The translations under genes and the position numbers were made by a program. Positions 32,860-45,329 of a DNA stretch of 64,000 nucleotides are shown here, in pieces (position 1 is the first letter of the stretch; each line of letters opens with the position of its first letter). The notes under the pieces are model-generated. The model was not told the origin of the DNA. It saw nothing but the letters and a program-made list of their open reading frames with translations, and did not search any database. The DNA is from Mactra quadrangularis (Eukaryota > Mollusca > Bivalvia > Venerida > Mactridae), in assembly GCA_025267735.1 (NCBI GenBank), contig CM046299.1, positions 13,352,232 to 13,416,231 of the forward strand, written 5' to 3'.

Positions 32860-33330
32860 ACATAAAAAGCTAGATAAAACAATTAAATTTCAGTTGATCT
32901 ACTAAGTGTTTATGATGCGGAATGGCCGCATCATATTTTCATTATTAAGTATAACTTAACTGGAAATGAATTTAACGCATAACTTATGTTACAGCTTCCG
33001 AGCCTTCTACATTTATTTATAATGGTGGTGTGTGCTTTGGCACTGGAGACCCAAAAAAATAACTCTGTTACTGGCTAAAATAACAAACAATTTCTGTATT
33101 AAACATAATAAAATAGATAAAACAAACTCAATTTCAATCGATGTACTAAGTATTTATGATGCGGAATAGTCGCACTATGATGCGAAATAGTCGCACCATT
33201 ACTTTACTATAAAATATAAATCAACTGTAAACTAATTTATCGCATATTTTATGTTACAACAAGTGAGCCTACCTTTTACAATGGCGACGTGTGCTTTGAC
33301 ATTGGAGACATAGAAAAATAACTCTGTTAC
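32860..33330. repeat. Tandem duplication, ~240-bp unit, two copies
   Basis: Copies at about 32860-33077 and 33106-33330 share AGATAAAACAA, TTATGATGCGGAATRGYCGCA, a TTATGTTACA block and TGGAGAC…ATAACTCTGTTAC. The second copy has an extra internal repeat of GATGCGRAATAGTCGCA. Confidence 0.75.
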
Positions 33331-33957
33331 AGACACAATTGATGTAGGGGAAAGGAACAATACGTTTTATGACAACTTGTGTCAAAGGTCATAAAAAATG
33401 TGTAATGAAGATAGTAATTTGACGAAAAAGAATATTCTCAAAATATGCTGACTGGTATTTTTTGTTTTGAAGTGTTACCTCATTTCTTCTCAGCTGGACT
33501 TATGGTTTTGTTTTGGGTTTCCCAATCTCGAACCTACTTGTAAAGAATACTTTATGACTTTGCGGTCGTCTTCGGTTGTTGCACATTATTTGTATAAAAA
33601 ATGCAGGAAATGAGAGCGTCGTTTTTCTAAATAGATTTGCACTTTATCATATAATATGGAAACAGTCTGATTTGGTGAATACCTGAGTTGGGGTTTTATT
33701 TTTTAATGGGCATTTTGTCAGTGTCATTATAAAATTATAACCTGTTTAATTTCCATTGTGGTTAAAAAACAACATTCTTATCATGGACAATTCCAATGCT
33801 TTTGACGAGATCTGCAACCGATTATACGTATCACCTTTTTTAAAATCATGATTGTGAAAAATATGAGTGTGATATGACTAAGGTAACTAGTTCAGAGGAT
33901 GCTTATGGTTCTAAGGTATCCAGAACCATTATCATGCAAAAAGGTGATAAATACCAC

Positions 33958-34336
33958 CATTCGGAACTACTTTGGCGATTTTCCACGCAAATACACCTCG
34001 GATATCACGAGGAGCGAAAGTAGTTCCAACATAGAATCTAGCCTCGTTCCCGACGTTTACTCAATAGAACGCTGGCACACACCAAAAATGACGGACGATT
34101 ATGGGCAGTTAAAGTTCATCAATGCCTGTAACTGATATTCACTTAAATCAAAGTTGATCCTTAAACATTTTTGTGTACTCGATACTTTCTGCAAAATGAT
34201 CTGCCATGTTGGTTGTTTTCATCGGCACTACTTACCTATGAGGTTAATCGCCTGACCTCATAACTTGGTTGTATTCCTACTACGTTTGATATCCGAGGTA
34301 TATCTTCGTAGATGATCGCCGAGGTCGTTCCGAATG
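33958..34336. mobile_element. Mutator-like MITE, CATTCGGAAC family, copy 2
   Basis: It is about 90% like 1194-1608 by eye, but without that copy's internal duplication. The ends are CATTCGGAACTACTTTGGCG and …GTCGTTCCGAATG. A perfect 9-bp repeat AAATACCAC flanks it (33949-33957, 34337-34345). Confidence 0.82.
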
Positions 34337-34365
34337 AAATACCACATATCATCTTACTGCAAGCC

Positions 34366-34671
34366 GTCCGGCTAGATCAGATGGTAGCACGAAAGTCTAC
34401 TGATCGAGGGATTGTGTGCTCGATTCCCAGGCCGGGTATTCTTTCAAAGAGCTTGGTCATAAAAAAATTTCTACGGCCATTCTCCCTCCTACCAATGATT
34501 TTTAATTATTTAGGGCAGTTGTCAGTCACTGACGAAAGTATGCACTTAGTAGATGATTAACAGCTAAATCCAGAAATTTAACCTTTCCAGGAACAGTGAG
34601 TAGGTTGACTGACTGCCGTAATATGACCTATACAATGTGTTGCTACGGCGTTAACCCAACAAAAACAAACG
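34366..34671 (+). mobile_element. tRNA-derived SINE, full length
   Basis: The head GTCCGGCTAGATCAGATGGT … GCTCGATTCCC is tRNA-like (boxes A and B). The body has CGGCCATTCTCCCTCCTACC and AGTTGTCAGTCACTGACGAA. The 3' end is CTATACAATGTGTTGCTACG, then GTTAACCCAACAAAAAC. It resembles molluscan SINEs (inference). It starts 29 bp beyond the end of a Mutator-like MITE. Confidence 0.8.
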
Positions 34672-34689
34672 AATTCTCTTTCTGCACTT

Positions 34690-35492
34690 ATGTCATCGAT
34701 GTCTTCGTCCTCTAGGCGGAAATGTTATGATAATGATATACGAGAATCTCACAGACGTTTATGAACCTAACCTTTTGTAATTAGCTTACTCCAACGCACA
34801 TAAATATATTTTTGTAATGTAGAAATGACATTTTGTATAAAATATTACTTTTAAAATGGTGAAAAAACAAGACAGTTTGTATCATATAAAAATTGCTTTT
34901 GGAAAACGTTATGTCTATATTTGAATTCATATTAAAAATATATTACTCAATTATCAAATAACAGTATCTCATTAGGAAACAATCAATTTCTTAAAATGTA
35001 ACAAATTACATATAATGATTAGTACTTCCGATTGCACCGGAAATGTCTTAATCGAAATAGTATCTTGCAAATCGTTATGAACAAAAAATAGGTACTGTTC
35101 TATCAATATTATTATAAGTACAGGGGCCACTTTGGCGTCACGGCTGCGCATGCGTGAATCTCTGAATAACATACAGATTAACCGAATCAGACACTTAATA
35201 ACATCTGTTGATTTAATAGCAACAGGTAGACTAAATGACAGAATTGGCCGGAATAGCTGTCAATTATTTTTTTACCGACTTATTAAGATAGAGTTGTATT
35301 ATCATGAGTAATCTCGTTCTGTGCGTCGTTACCTTTAAATGAATAAATGAAGGTGATTTTTACTGTCCTGTATTCTAAGTGTACAAGTTAATTTAATTTA
35401 AAATTGAATCAATTACATTGATATTGAAGACATATATATTATTGTTTTTTATAAAGTCTAAGCTATTTTACGATAGGTAAAGGGTTTGTATT
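34690..35492. repeat. Duplicated segment A, copy 2
   Basis: It is the partner of 29448-30243 in the same orientation, about 5.2 kb away, with scattered substitutions and small indels. It is not coding. Confidence 0.8.
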
Positions 35493-35749
35493 CATGGTGC
35501 GAAGAACATGAGAATACTTTGTGATAGGTAAAATAGGTGGACTCTCTACAGCCGTTTCAGTAAACGCGTAGACCGAACAACACCTAAGACACAAAGTAGT
35601 TCATAATTTGCACTATTTTTCTAAAGTGAAATTCACTAAATCCAGTTACAAATACCAATTTTAAGGCCCGTGGCGGCCATTTGAAGGGAGTCTAGACACT
35701 CAAAATGCGGAGTTGTCCAGTTAATGTTTATTCTGTGCTGTTACGACAG

Positions 35750-35900
35750 TTGAATAGAGCAAAAATGACCAAAAATGCACCAGAATGCTCGATTTTAGAC
35801 CTTCATTTTTAAAAAATTTCCGGGGGAGACCCCGTACCCCCGCCAACTTGGCTCTGCCAGCCCCCAGGCAGCCCTGTTCTGTATCCGCCCCTGCATCGTA
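35750..35900. repeat. GC-rich repeat fragment
   Basis: The stretch CGGGGGAGACCCCGTACCCC and AGCCCTGTTCTGTATCCGCC stands out in GC content from its surroundings. Open frames on both strands here reflect composition. It is probably the end of a dispersed repeat. Confidence 0.4.
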
Positions 35901-36289
35901 TAGCAAATTGATAATGCGGAATTGGCATCATAAAGATATTCCAAACAATATGGAAGAAATATATTTTTGATAGTTCTATAATAAAATATCCCCATTTTTG
36001 AGAATGTAATAATTCAACTCAGTAATTAGAAACTTTTAAATCAAAATAAGCAGTATTTTAAAACGACTTCTAGTATTTCGCTTAATAATTTGTAGATTAC
36101 TACACATCATTTCTGACAAGGGATGCTTAATTGTTCAAACAACCACGCTTTTAAAATGTATGACAACTTTTTTATGAATTAAATATGGGATTTTAACCGA
36201 TATCACATAATCCATTTCAATGAATTCTAAATAAAAGGTGTTTTGAACTATAGTTTTATCTGTATAAACATTTTTAAGGTGGAAAACTA

Positions 36290-36640
36290 GGATACTACTT
36301 GTAGTAGTTCAAGCAAAAACGTAGAGTGCAAATTATATAATAATTTCCTCGTGTACTGCTAATTTCAAGATCATCAAATCTACAATTTCCTGAACTAAAT
36401 GAGATAGTCCAAGTTACGTTTTCTTTTGAGAATTTGACATTGTATTTTACCCTAAGATCGCTGTATTCTATCACTATTTCAGATAATAGACATACGCCAA
36501 ACCCTTATTCTATCTTGACCCTTGTGACGAACTACATCACATCTGGGAAATCATGGATAATTACACTGTGGCATGAAGGATTAAGATTTTGTTATTTGTT
36601 CTTAAGTCAAACCTGACCTAATATTTCTATGTAATTATTT
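36290..36640. repeat. Duplicated segment C, copy 1
   Basis: The blocks CTTGACCC(T/G)TGTG, ACATCTGGGAAATCATG and TCTAAGTCAAACC-like sequence recur in order at 55430-55760 and, more weakly, at 62370-62700. The region is non-coding. Confidence 0.6.
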
Positions 36641-36916
36641 TCAGAATGATTGTATAATCAATAAAATGTCTTATATTATTTGACCCATTGGTACTTTTTT
36701 TAAACAGATTCAAACTGGGCAAGAGTCCATTTTGGTTTAATTGTAATATTAGCTCATATAAAAGTATAATGAACATACCACTTAATATAATGTCATTTCA
36801 ACCCAATATTGGTCGTAAATGTACATCAAAGACAGTCAATGCTTTCCATTATTATATTTTACATGATAAATTCACTTTTAATTGATGTTTTTTAAACACT
36901 TGGTTAAACGATCTTT

Positions 36917-38563
36917 TACCGCCGGCCCGAAGGCCGGTGGTATATTGGAGTCGTCAGAATCTGATGACCATGGTAGGAGCAGTCCATAATTTCTTTTACT
37001 TGCGTCCTCCTTTTTTTATTTGCAAATGTTGACCGTGCTAAATTGTATTCATTTTTAGTTTTATAGTACTGCAATAAAATTTCGTGCTTTTTGGGGGGAC
37101 ATTTTGAAGAACAGTTTATCCTTAATTTATATTTTAAGACATTGTAAAATAGCTGCTCCCCTAAATTGACGGCCGCACGATTTACCGCATACTCCAAATA
37201 CTTACCGCATACTTCGCATTGACGGCCGCACGATTTACCGCATACTCCAAATACTTACCGCATACTTCGCATACTCGCGTTTAAATCGAAAATATTCTCG
37301 CACACTATTATAATTCTCATACAATGATACTTAAATACTTAAAAAACACTTGGTAGAATATTAATAACTAATCAGAATGAGATTTTCTTCGAAAAGTTGA
37401 TTTAAATGGAAGAAATTTGCCTAAAATAACGCACACTGTCGTATTTTTTCGTATAAGAAAAACATATTCTTACAAAATCTCCTTAACACTCGCTTAATTC
37501 TGATACAATGACATTTAGATATAATTTAAACACTTGTTATAATATTAATTGATACTCAGAATGTGATTTTTGTTCAAGCAGTCTACTTTAATGGATAATC
37601 CTTGTCTCAAAATAGCGTACACTGTCATATTTTCGCTTAGAAGACAACCTTTTCTCTCTTAAATACTCCCTTGATTCATATACAATGAACCTAGGATATT
37701 TATATAACATTGTATGAATATTAATTTAACTTATTATTAATATTTGTTCGCAATGGTTACTTTAATAGATAACGTTTGGCTAAAAATAACGAACACGGTC
37801 GTACGATTGCGAAAAGAAAAATAAATTCTCTGAAATACTCCCTTGATTCTAATACGTAGAAGGTTAGATACTAATATTACAACATTACAATTGTTCAAGT
37901 ATTAACTAATATTTTTTTAAATAAAGACGTTTAATCACTAAATTATTCTCAAAATAACACTCATAACCGCATATAAGTTTTTGCGTATGCTAAAAACAAC
38001 CACGTACAGTACATATTTCACGCACGTCTCCGTGAACAGATTTGCTATAGACTCGTGGTAAATAAGAAAGTACGCGAGTTGAGAAATTTAGATCGGGTTT
38101 ATCGTATACGAAGCGCTAAATGCATGATGTTAAATCTGGCGTGTTTTCATATAACTTTCATTTATTATTTAAAACATTTATATCATGTTTAAAAGAAGTT
38201 TCTCCAAGAAGTTGCTACATTGTAATTATCTTCTCTTCTAAACCCTGGTTTAGACTAAAACAGTACACATGCGAGTATATTTAGTAAACATAAATTTATT
38301 GCTGTAATTAGTGGCCAATAAGCCGTACTTTTTTTAAGTTTGTAAAAAGGAATAATCATGTATTAATTAAATAATGTAGTAAATATATAGATTTATAAAC
38401 TGTGACATTTATCATGGAACACTTTACATGTTCTGTATTATACCTCAGAATACAGAATTTTGTACTCTTTTTGTCGCGTATATCTTTGTTTTCTCTTTTG
38501 ATTTATGTACACATACCACTATCCGGCGGTATTTAATGCTTTGTATTAATCTTTTCTTGTTTA
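36917..38563. repeat. Insertion with hairpin head, splitting segment B copy 2
   Basis: It begins ACCGCCGGCCCGAAGGCCGG and ends CCGGCGGTATTTAATG … TTAATAAATAAAT, like 10583-12075. Comparison with the uninterrupted copy at about 31278-31296 shows it is an insertion: the left flank GATCTTTT and the right flank AATAAATG are adjacent there. A 53-bp tandem duplication (GACGGCCGCACGATTTACCG…) lies at 37168-37270. Confidence 0.7.
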
Positions 38564-38930
38564 ATAAATAAATGTCCATTTATAATCAGCACTGTAACTT
38601 TCACATCAGTCACTAATTGGACAAAATGTAGATGTCTGCAATTATAATCTGCCAAGGGAATACGCAAACCATTCAAGAAATATCTAAGGGATATTTTAAC
38701 ACATTTATACGTGGCAGATATTTGTATACATCCATTTAAATGGCGCCTTAATGTCATACCATTGCAATGTTTTCAAAGGATGCTGTCACGATACTCGTAT
38801 ATGTTGAGACGGAATATGCAAATTTAAAGCACGTAGTCCCAACTTATTATCCGGAAAATTATCATTCAACTTAGATATATGAGGTGACAGTGAAGTTCCA
38901 CTGTAAGGATCACCAATAGTTGCCCAGTAC
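38564..38930. repeat. Duplicated segment B, copy 2 (right part)
   Basis: It continues segment B after the insertion: TTATACGTGGCAGATATTTG, then one minisatellite-like unit, then GTCAGCCACTGACGAG, which in copy 1 lies beyond the expanded array (near 32500). Confidence 0.7.
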
Positions 38931-38958
38931 GATAAGCGTCAGCCACTGACGAGCTTTG

Positions 38959-39090
38959 TTGAACCTCATTTTTCACAACCCGTGTTTTTCACAACGTGTG
39001 AAAAACGCGTACGCAATTTTCACAACTTGTGAAAAACACGTTAGTAACTTTCACAAGTTGTGAAAATTGCGTACGCGTTTTTCACAAATG
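38959..39090. repeat. TTGAACCTCATTTTTCACAA repeat, partial
   Basis: The end TTGAACCTCATTTTTCACAA is followed by alternating TTTTTCACAACTTGTGAAAA-type palindromes with CGCGTACGC centres. It is related to 47626-48536. A further GCAATTTTCACAAC piece lies near 39138. Confidence 0.7.
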
Positions 39091-39239
39091 AGCAATCTGA
39101 AAATTACGTTAGACATTTTTTCGATTTTTAGTCCTAACGCAATTTTCACAACATTGGTCAATATCATAGTATATTTTCAAGTATATAATAAACAAAATTA
39201 ATGTTTCATTTTTTTCTAATATTTTATTTGAATGGTTTA

Positions 39240-39880
39240 CATCGCAACATGAGTGCAAGATGTCCCAACTACCCTAAGGTGTTCAACAAGCCAGTATTGT
39301 ACCTTATTTTACTACCTTTACGTACAAGCAACCACTTTAGAACATAGAGAATCCACCTTAAGGTACATAGTAAGCACATAACATCCCATGGTACTGTTAT
39401 AATGTCCGTATTCACAAGGTTTGTATCAGCTGCCCAAGCACAGCACGAATATCCATGGTAACATTTATGTCCATAGCAAATTCTGTCGAGCCTTGGTCGT
39501 TTAAGTGGAGGAGAGGGATTCAAACTAGCGACTCCTTGGGGGACAAGCATGAAGCACGAAGCACACAACCCATTGTACGCCCTGACACTAATATTTATTT
39601 ATTATGCATCGATGGCAACATGAAAATTCTACAGTATTTCATATTTTGGTGAGATATACATGTACCTTTGGTAAAAAAGCTTAATGTTGGGAAGATGCAT
39701 GCATATTAAACTTAAATAAATATGATTACAGCATAGATAATTGATATATAAAAGTAAAGGTCATTGTATCTTTATTATGCAAACATTTAATATTAGTGAG
39801 TTATATCTTGTGAATTGTAACACAGTGGTCAATTTCAGAGGTACAGATTTCATTGTCAGAGTTTTTATTTTCGCTTAATA
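39240..39880. other. No gene recognised
   Basis: Overlapping open frames on both strands near 39270-39650 lack splice borders or a known motif. On the minus strand a GTTTGAATCCC string resembles a box B, but no box A is placed correctly. Confidence 0.3.
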
Positions 39881-39885
39881 CGTAT

Positions 39886-40360
39886 AGGTTATTAAACAGG
39901 GCAAGTGTGCCTTAAGGAAGATATCGGCACACTTGCTTAGGTATTGGCCCGAGGGCTTTAGCCCTAGGGCCAATGCCGGTGAAAGTGTGCCGATATCGAC
40001 TTAAGGCACACTTGCCCTGTTTCATAACCTTTTTATTGCATATGTTGACCAATGCATGAAACGATGACTTTTCTACAACAAAAATACATTTTCTCGATGT
40101 AACGCGCTATTTTGCACGTTGACGTTACGTCACATGTATTGTTTTGTTTATTCAACGTCGAAACGTCGGAATCTTATGAACGCTTGTTATAAAACGTAAG
40201 TCTTGATAAATTGTTGATTATCTTATTTATTTTCACTATGAAAAAAACACACGTCGTAAAATTGAATATTATAGCTTCTTGTTGCTAAAGCCCTCGGGCC
40301 AATACCTAAGCAAGTGTGCCGATATCTTCCTTAAGGCACGATTGCCCTGTTAAATAACCT
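39886..40360. mobile_element. Element with compound palindromic end, AGGTTATT termini
   Basis: The left end AGGTTATTAAACAGGGCAAG and the right end are inverted over about 75 bp, through GTGTGCCTTAAGGAAGATAT and CTTAGGTATTGGCCCGAGGG. The left end is itself a 145-bp hairpin (39886-40030), so it carries both arms. A lone copy of the end sits at 47672-47753. The interior of about 230 bp is non-coding. Confidence 0.75.
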
Positions 40361-40601
40361 CTACATATTTAACGATCTGTACAAAACGATATTTTGAACG
40401 TATAAAAGATAGAATAACAAGTAAAAAATTGCTGCGAAATGCAGCAAAGGGATAGTCACGGCAAACAAAAAAGAATGATTAAGTATAATCTAAAGGTAAC
40501 TCAAAAAAGCATTATTTTGAATTGTCATGTTAAGGGTTTTTAGTAATAAAAAGGTTACTTGTTATAAAACGTTTTCCTGTTCAAATCTAGCATTCTCGTT
40601 C

Positions 40602-40670
40602 CCAGAGCCTAGTAAGATTCTCGATATTAGTTAGATCGAGAATCTTGATAACCTTGCAGTACGAGAATGA
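40602..40670. repeat. Short inverted repeat, CATTCTCGT family, copy 2
   Basis: See the ACGAGAATGA end and the GATTCTCGAT/ATCGAGAATC inner palindrome. It is small, non-coding and MITE-like. Confidence 0.6.
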
Positions 40671-41347
40671 TCTGGATCTAGACACCATCTTTATGCCGAC
40701 AGGATGTTTGGTTTCAGTTGGATTAATTTCCAGTAATTCATATTTGCATGATGCTTAAAAAGATCGGCAAAATGGAAAACAAATAGTCTTTCAGAACAGA
40801 AGCTATTTACATGACTTATCGCTTCTGTTCAGTCAAGTGCTCCTTACATTGCGGATCTGTTCTTACCAATCCGTGTGACTTTTGGTTCCCAAAAGTGATC
40901 TGTATAATAAGGGGCGATCGTTGGTCTCCGGGCAAAATGAAAAACAAAGTACATAAAAAGAGGCCTTTTAACCGCAACAGCTACTTCCAAAGAACAAAAC
41001 ATGACGTAATCGGTTTAAGACGTAAAGATGTGTCATAATAATCATTAGAAAGTTCGTCCACAGATAAGCCCATACAGAACTGTCCAGAAACAGTAGGATG
41101 TTGATTTGCTATACAAAATAGTTTATCTCCTTATACTACCAATCCCTCTCTCGATTGTTACAGCCAGGATTAAGTGCACGTCGGAAAGTGACAAATAAAG
41201 AAAAAGTTAAAAGATCCTGACAAATAATTTTGGCAGCAACAGTGAGTAACAGATATCAACCGATTTGCAGGCCAGGATTTTGAATAATACAAAAGCATAA
41301 CTGTCATTGATCGATATTGTGTTCGGTACAGAAACGATCGATCCGAT

Positions 41348-41630
41348 ATATCTATCGAACCTACAATACTAGTGATGCTTTTCACAAAAATTCTTACGAA
41401 AAAGATCTTCGTAGGTCAGTTTCATATAAATAGCTCTTCAAAGCCAGACGGATAATAAGCATAACTATGATATGATAATCAAAAGGTATACACAATTCTA
41501 CACAATTTGTATTATATTTAAAATCGATAAGCCAAAAAATAAGCGTATTATTAATAATTCTTGCTTTTGACTTACGAAGATTTATTTCGTAAGAATTTTT
41601 GTGAAAAGCACCACTGTATTCGATATATAT
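41348..41630. mobile_element. MITE with ~45-bp inverted repeats
   Basis: GTGATGCTTTTCACAAAAAT followed by TCTTACGAAA is inverted at the right end (…TTTCGTAAGAATTTTTGTGA). ATATATC/GATATAT sequence extends the stem outwards. Reading frames through it are symmetry artefacts. Confidence 0.7.
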
Positions 41631-42149
41631 CGTATACTTGGGTAAAGCCCTTTTCCTAGGTAATTCCTTACGCTCCCCTCGCAGCTCAGTGAACACAAAT
41701 TCACTCGCTGCTTTAAAACGTGTTGAAGCATTTCCAAAAATACTTGAACCACCGTTTAGCCGTGTATACTACATAGATTAAAAACATTCAAGCAATATGG
41801 GCTGGCGTCTTATACCGTCTCAAGTATATTTATTATAGAATACAATAATAAGCGTGCCCAGCAGCGTGTTCAGTTATCTTAAACATTCCGTAACGGTAGA
41901 ATCGGAACAACTTAACAAATTGACAGCTCAACCCGAGACAACTCAATATCATACTAACGGATTGAGTTGTTCCAACTTAGTGTTGAGTATTGCACAGGTT
42001 GAGTTGGCTTCGGGTGAGTTCTCCCGTACATGTATCCTTAACGTTAGCTAACAGTATTTACTGAACACGGGGCTGGTAAAGATATGTAAAACCAGTGAGT
42101 CTATTTATAGAATACCAGGAATTAGCGCGCCCTATGTAAAACCATTGAT

Positions 42150-42519
42150 TTAGATTCGCCCGAAGTAGGGAAGTTAGGTTTGCAATTTTTCAACAAATGC
42201 GAGTTTTAGAAAGAATAAAACATGTTAAATATAGTTAAGCATTTTTTCTTGGTCTTATATTGCAACTGTCAATTTACTGGCACACGTTTATGTATTAATA
42301 TAGGTACAGTATTTTCGGTAAATAATTCAAGCAAGTAACCCAACAAAACATGGCTTCGACGAGCTCATTTACGCACCCCTAATTTGACTTTTCGATGTCC
42401 ATTTTTTTCATAATGTGACCTCAAATGCATCGTTTTGATTGGCTTTAGGCAACCGGTGTTGACTACAAAATGCTCAAATCTTGACAATTGTCTATATCGC
42501 CGGTCCAACGACCGGCGAT
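42150..42519. repeat. Dispersed repeat with end hairpin, copy 2 (inverted)
   Basis: It is the reverse-complement partner of 9802-10160: CTTCCCTACTTCGGGCG, AAATGCATCGTTTTGATTGG and the terminal hairpin ATCGCCGGTCCAACGACCGG. The hairpin loop and stem have changed together while the stem still pairs. Confidence 0.65.
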
Positions 42520-42559
42520 AATGATATTGACCTTTACTATGAACCTTTAAAAGGCCAAT

Positions 42560-44190
42560 GAAAGTTTACCAAATTCCAATATAGCTGGAAACTTTATACG
42601 CATTTGTATTGGTTGAGCGTGTAAACAACGCCTTATGTGATATTATCATACTAGTGACGAATGCGACCTCGTTTTACGTCATATATCGTGGCTACACTTT
42701 GTATTCAAGTTCAATAAGTTGCTCTATGTTTATAAGTGATAGATCAGAGATGCACGTTTTAAAAAAAGCAATGGTTACTTTCTTTTTTTAAATTTTCCGT
42801 TATCTAACTAATGCAAAACTTTCCAACATCTTTGAATTTCGACATTTTGATATTATAGGCGTGAACATTTGTTGCATTTATTTTTTTTAAACTCACGAGA
42901 CAGTTATGCAATTTAAATGTGGGTGTCTCTGCCTAAAATAGAACTATCAGTTTGCACGTAGTATTTTAGCAGAGGTAGAAAGTCAACGAGTGAATCTTTC
43001 GAACCGGTGCATTGGAGAGTAGTCATACCTTTACTTGATATGGAAGAATTTTGTTGCCGGATACACGAAAGGATTTAACATGTATCTCAATTCCGAAAAG
43101 ATGCGCCTAAATACAAAAGGCAAGCTATTTTGAATAGAAATATTATTTTAAAAAAATAACATGCCAGCAAATATAGAAAATTAGAAATATATGGTTCAAA
43201 GGACATTTTCACTCGTGAAAAAATTTACTCGGACACGAGAAAACATAATCCATACAAACAAATTAAAAACTGGCGAGCTTTTCACCTAGGTGTAAATGTC
43301 CGTCATTTTAACTCTCTTAAAATTACCTGTTCCGCTGCAGTGGTACCTCAGGTCAATAGTCCGTCAATATAGTACGAAACTCTTCATAATTAAAAAGTCC
43401 GCAAAAATAATCTTACATCTGCTCGATCTATAACCTGGTCCGTAACTCTTACGCTCTTAAAATTAACTGGTCCGCTACACTTAATCATAGTTTGAAAAGA
43501 TCGTCAATAGAACTCAGTAAAAGTAAGAATTAAAACTCAATGTTACACGATTTGGCTTCTTTATTTACACAGTCCGCTGAAAAGGACAAAAAGGTATATT
43601 ATTAAAATATTACATTTGAATCCTATCAAATTTGTTTTCAAATGACAAAAGCTCAAAGAGTTGAAATATATAATATTTACAGCAATATGTAATGAAGCAA
43701 TCGATGATTCTTTTTATTGTAAAAATCTGCAAACTTATTTCTAAAAAATAATTTCGATATTGGTATTTATATATTTACATTTGAGTAATTTCCGAAAACT
43801 CTATCAATCTGATCTTTTCAAATAAAATACTGGCAAATCTCAGCTATATATCTACTATACACACATTATGATACGCATATTCGTTAAACTGTATCCGTAT
43901 ACTAAACTGGTCCGCTGGTCCGGTTGGTCCGCAAATTATACCTACCCCTCTTCATGTTAGTCGAAAGGATTTGCGGAAATGTGTTGATGTAAAACGCTGA
44001 TTTTTCGTGTGTTGCATTGTTGATAGAAATATTGTTTACATGGTTCTCCTCAAAAATGCCTTTTCTATGTAACTTCTAACGGAAATGGGCTGTACTATGA
44101 CTGCATTAAAAAACAATAAATTTGTCGGCATTGGAAATCGAAAGGATTTATGTCACGTGACTTTAGCCCATTGCTATCAAAATCTACCCA
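42560..44190. other. No gene; degenerate TGGTCCGCT repeats
   Basis: CTGGTCCGCT-like strings recur at 43327, 43467, 43570 and 43910-43930 with CTCTTAAAATTA(C/A)CTG neighbours, suggesting a decayed repeat. No exon is recognised. Confidence 0.35.
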
Positions 44191-44199
44191 CCACAATAT

Positions 44200-44263
44200 C
44201 ACGGCGTTGAGACGCCGTGAAATAATCACATTTATGTTGTAACGAGCGCTTATGGCGCTCATT
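44200..44263. repeat. Two adjacent small hairpins
   Basis: CACGGCGTTGAGACGCCGTG and GAGCGCTTATGGCGCTC are separated by 22 bases. The style is like the hairpins that end other repeats in this window. Confidence 0.6.
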
Positions 44264-44329
44264 ACTATTATTATTGTAAAAATGACGTCATTGCGGTCTA
44301 CAACAAAACATTGACCACATCTAGAGTAT

Positions 44330-45327
44330 CATTCGGAACAACCTCGTCGATCATCTACGAAGATGTACCTCGGAAATCAGACGTAGTAGAAATACAACCA
44401 GGTTATAAGGTCCGGCGATTAACTCCCTGGCAAGTAGAACTATTATTGTTTATACATCGACGTGTAAAATCAATATTATCTAAAAAATTGTATGCTACAG
44501 GTCGTCCACGTTAACATTGCGTATATAAGTATGGCCAGTTTAATTACACACCAATGATTAGGGGTGAATTATTTATACAATTTTATAGTTTGGTTTGTTT
44601 ACACTTGTTTTAATACACATGTTTATAAAACATTTACAAAGAAGATATACAATATTTAAAATAAACATTGAATATCAAAGTGGTGTGTTTAAATCAGCAA
44701 AATGCTGTTCATGCATCAACGTATTCACATATATAGTAGAAAAGTCCATTATTTAAAGTACAATAACACGCATAACCTAGAATACGACCTGTTGTTTACT
44801 AATTAGCTAAAAAAACAACATTCCTGAAGAAGTCATAGAAAAAGGCCCTAGACTGTTTCTATATACATAGAAACACGTCCATTTGTCATTTTCATGTCAA
44901 CATTTAATAATAACCTTGTTACACCTTTATTGTTCGTTTTTTCTCAACTGTCAAAACATGAATAATTTCACGGTGAATGCGTTTGTTAAAATTATTGTCG
45001 TAATACGCCCATGCGTTTCCGAAAGTGTGTATTCTGATTGAGTAATGCTTCTTGTGCCGTATGGTATGTTTTAGTCAAGATATTTTTGATAACAATTAGG
45101 CCGCCAGTATAAAAACGATGCATTCAGTCACCGTGAAATAATTCAAGCTTTGACAGTTGAGAAAAAACGGACAATATCTCATCATCACATCAGAACAACG
45201 TCTCACACGTCGTATTTCTGTGCAGTTCAGACTACATTACTACATAAACTAACTTCGTAGATCTACTTTTTCACCTTATGATATCCGAGATTTATCTGCA
45301 TAGAAGATCGCCGAGGTAAGTCCGATG
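44330..45327. mobile_element. Mutator-like element, CATTCGGAAC family, large copy with nested MITE
   Basis: The left end CATTCGGAACAACCTCGTCG and the right end GATCGCCGAGGTAAGTCCGA(TG) are inverted. Subterminal TACCTCGGAAATC / GATATCCGAGATTTATC motifs agree with the other copies. No target duplication is clear. The TA-flanked MITE at 44940-45174 is inserted inside. Confidence 0.65.
44940..45174. mobile_element. TA-flanked MITE, TTGTCCG family, copy 2
   Basis: It lies in the opposite orientation to copy 1: the ends are TTGTTCGTTTTTTCTCAACT and …GAGAAAAAACGGACAA, with TA on both sides. It is nested in the 44330-45327 element, so it is the younger of the two. Confidence 0.82.
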
Positions 45328-45329
45328 GT

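Noticed and set aside
31276..38757. Two similar minus-strand frames (31276-31488 and 38533-38757) that look like a conserved 70-residue peptide.
   Set aside because: They lie in duplicated segment B. The third copy (58690-58870) has a stop in the same frame, and no splice or start context is conserved. Shared DNA ancestry explains the likeness.
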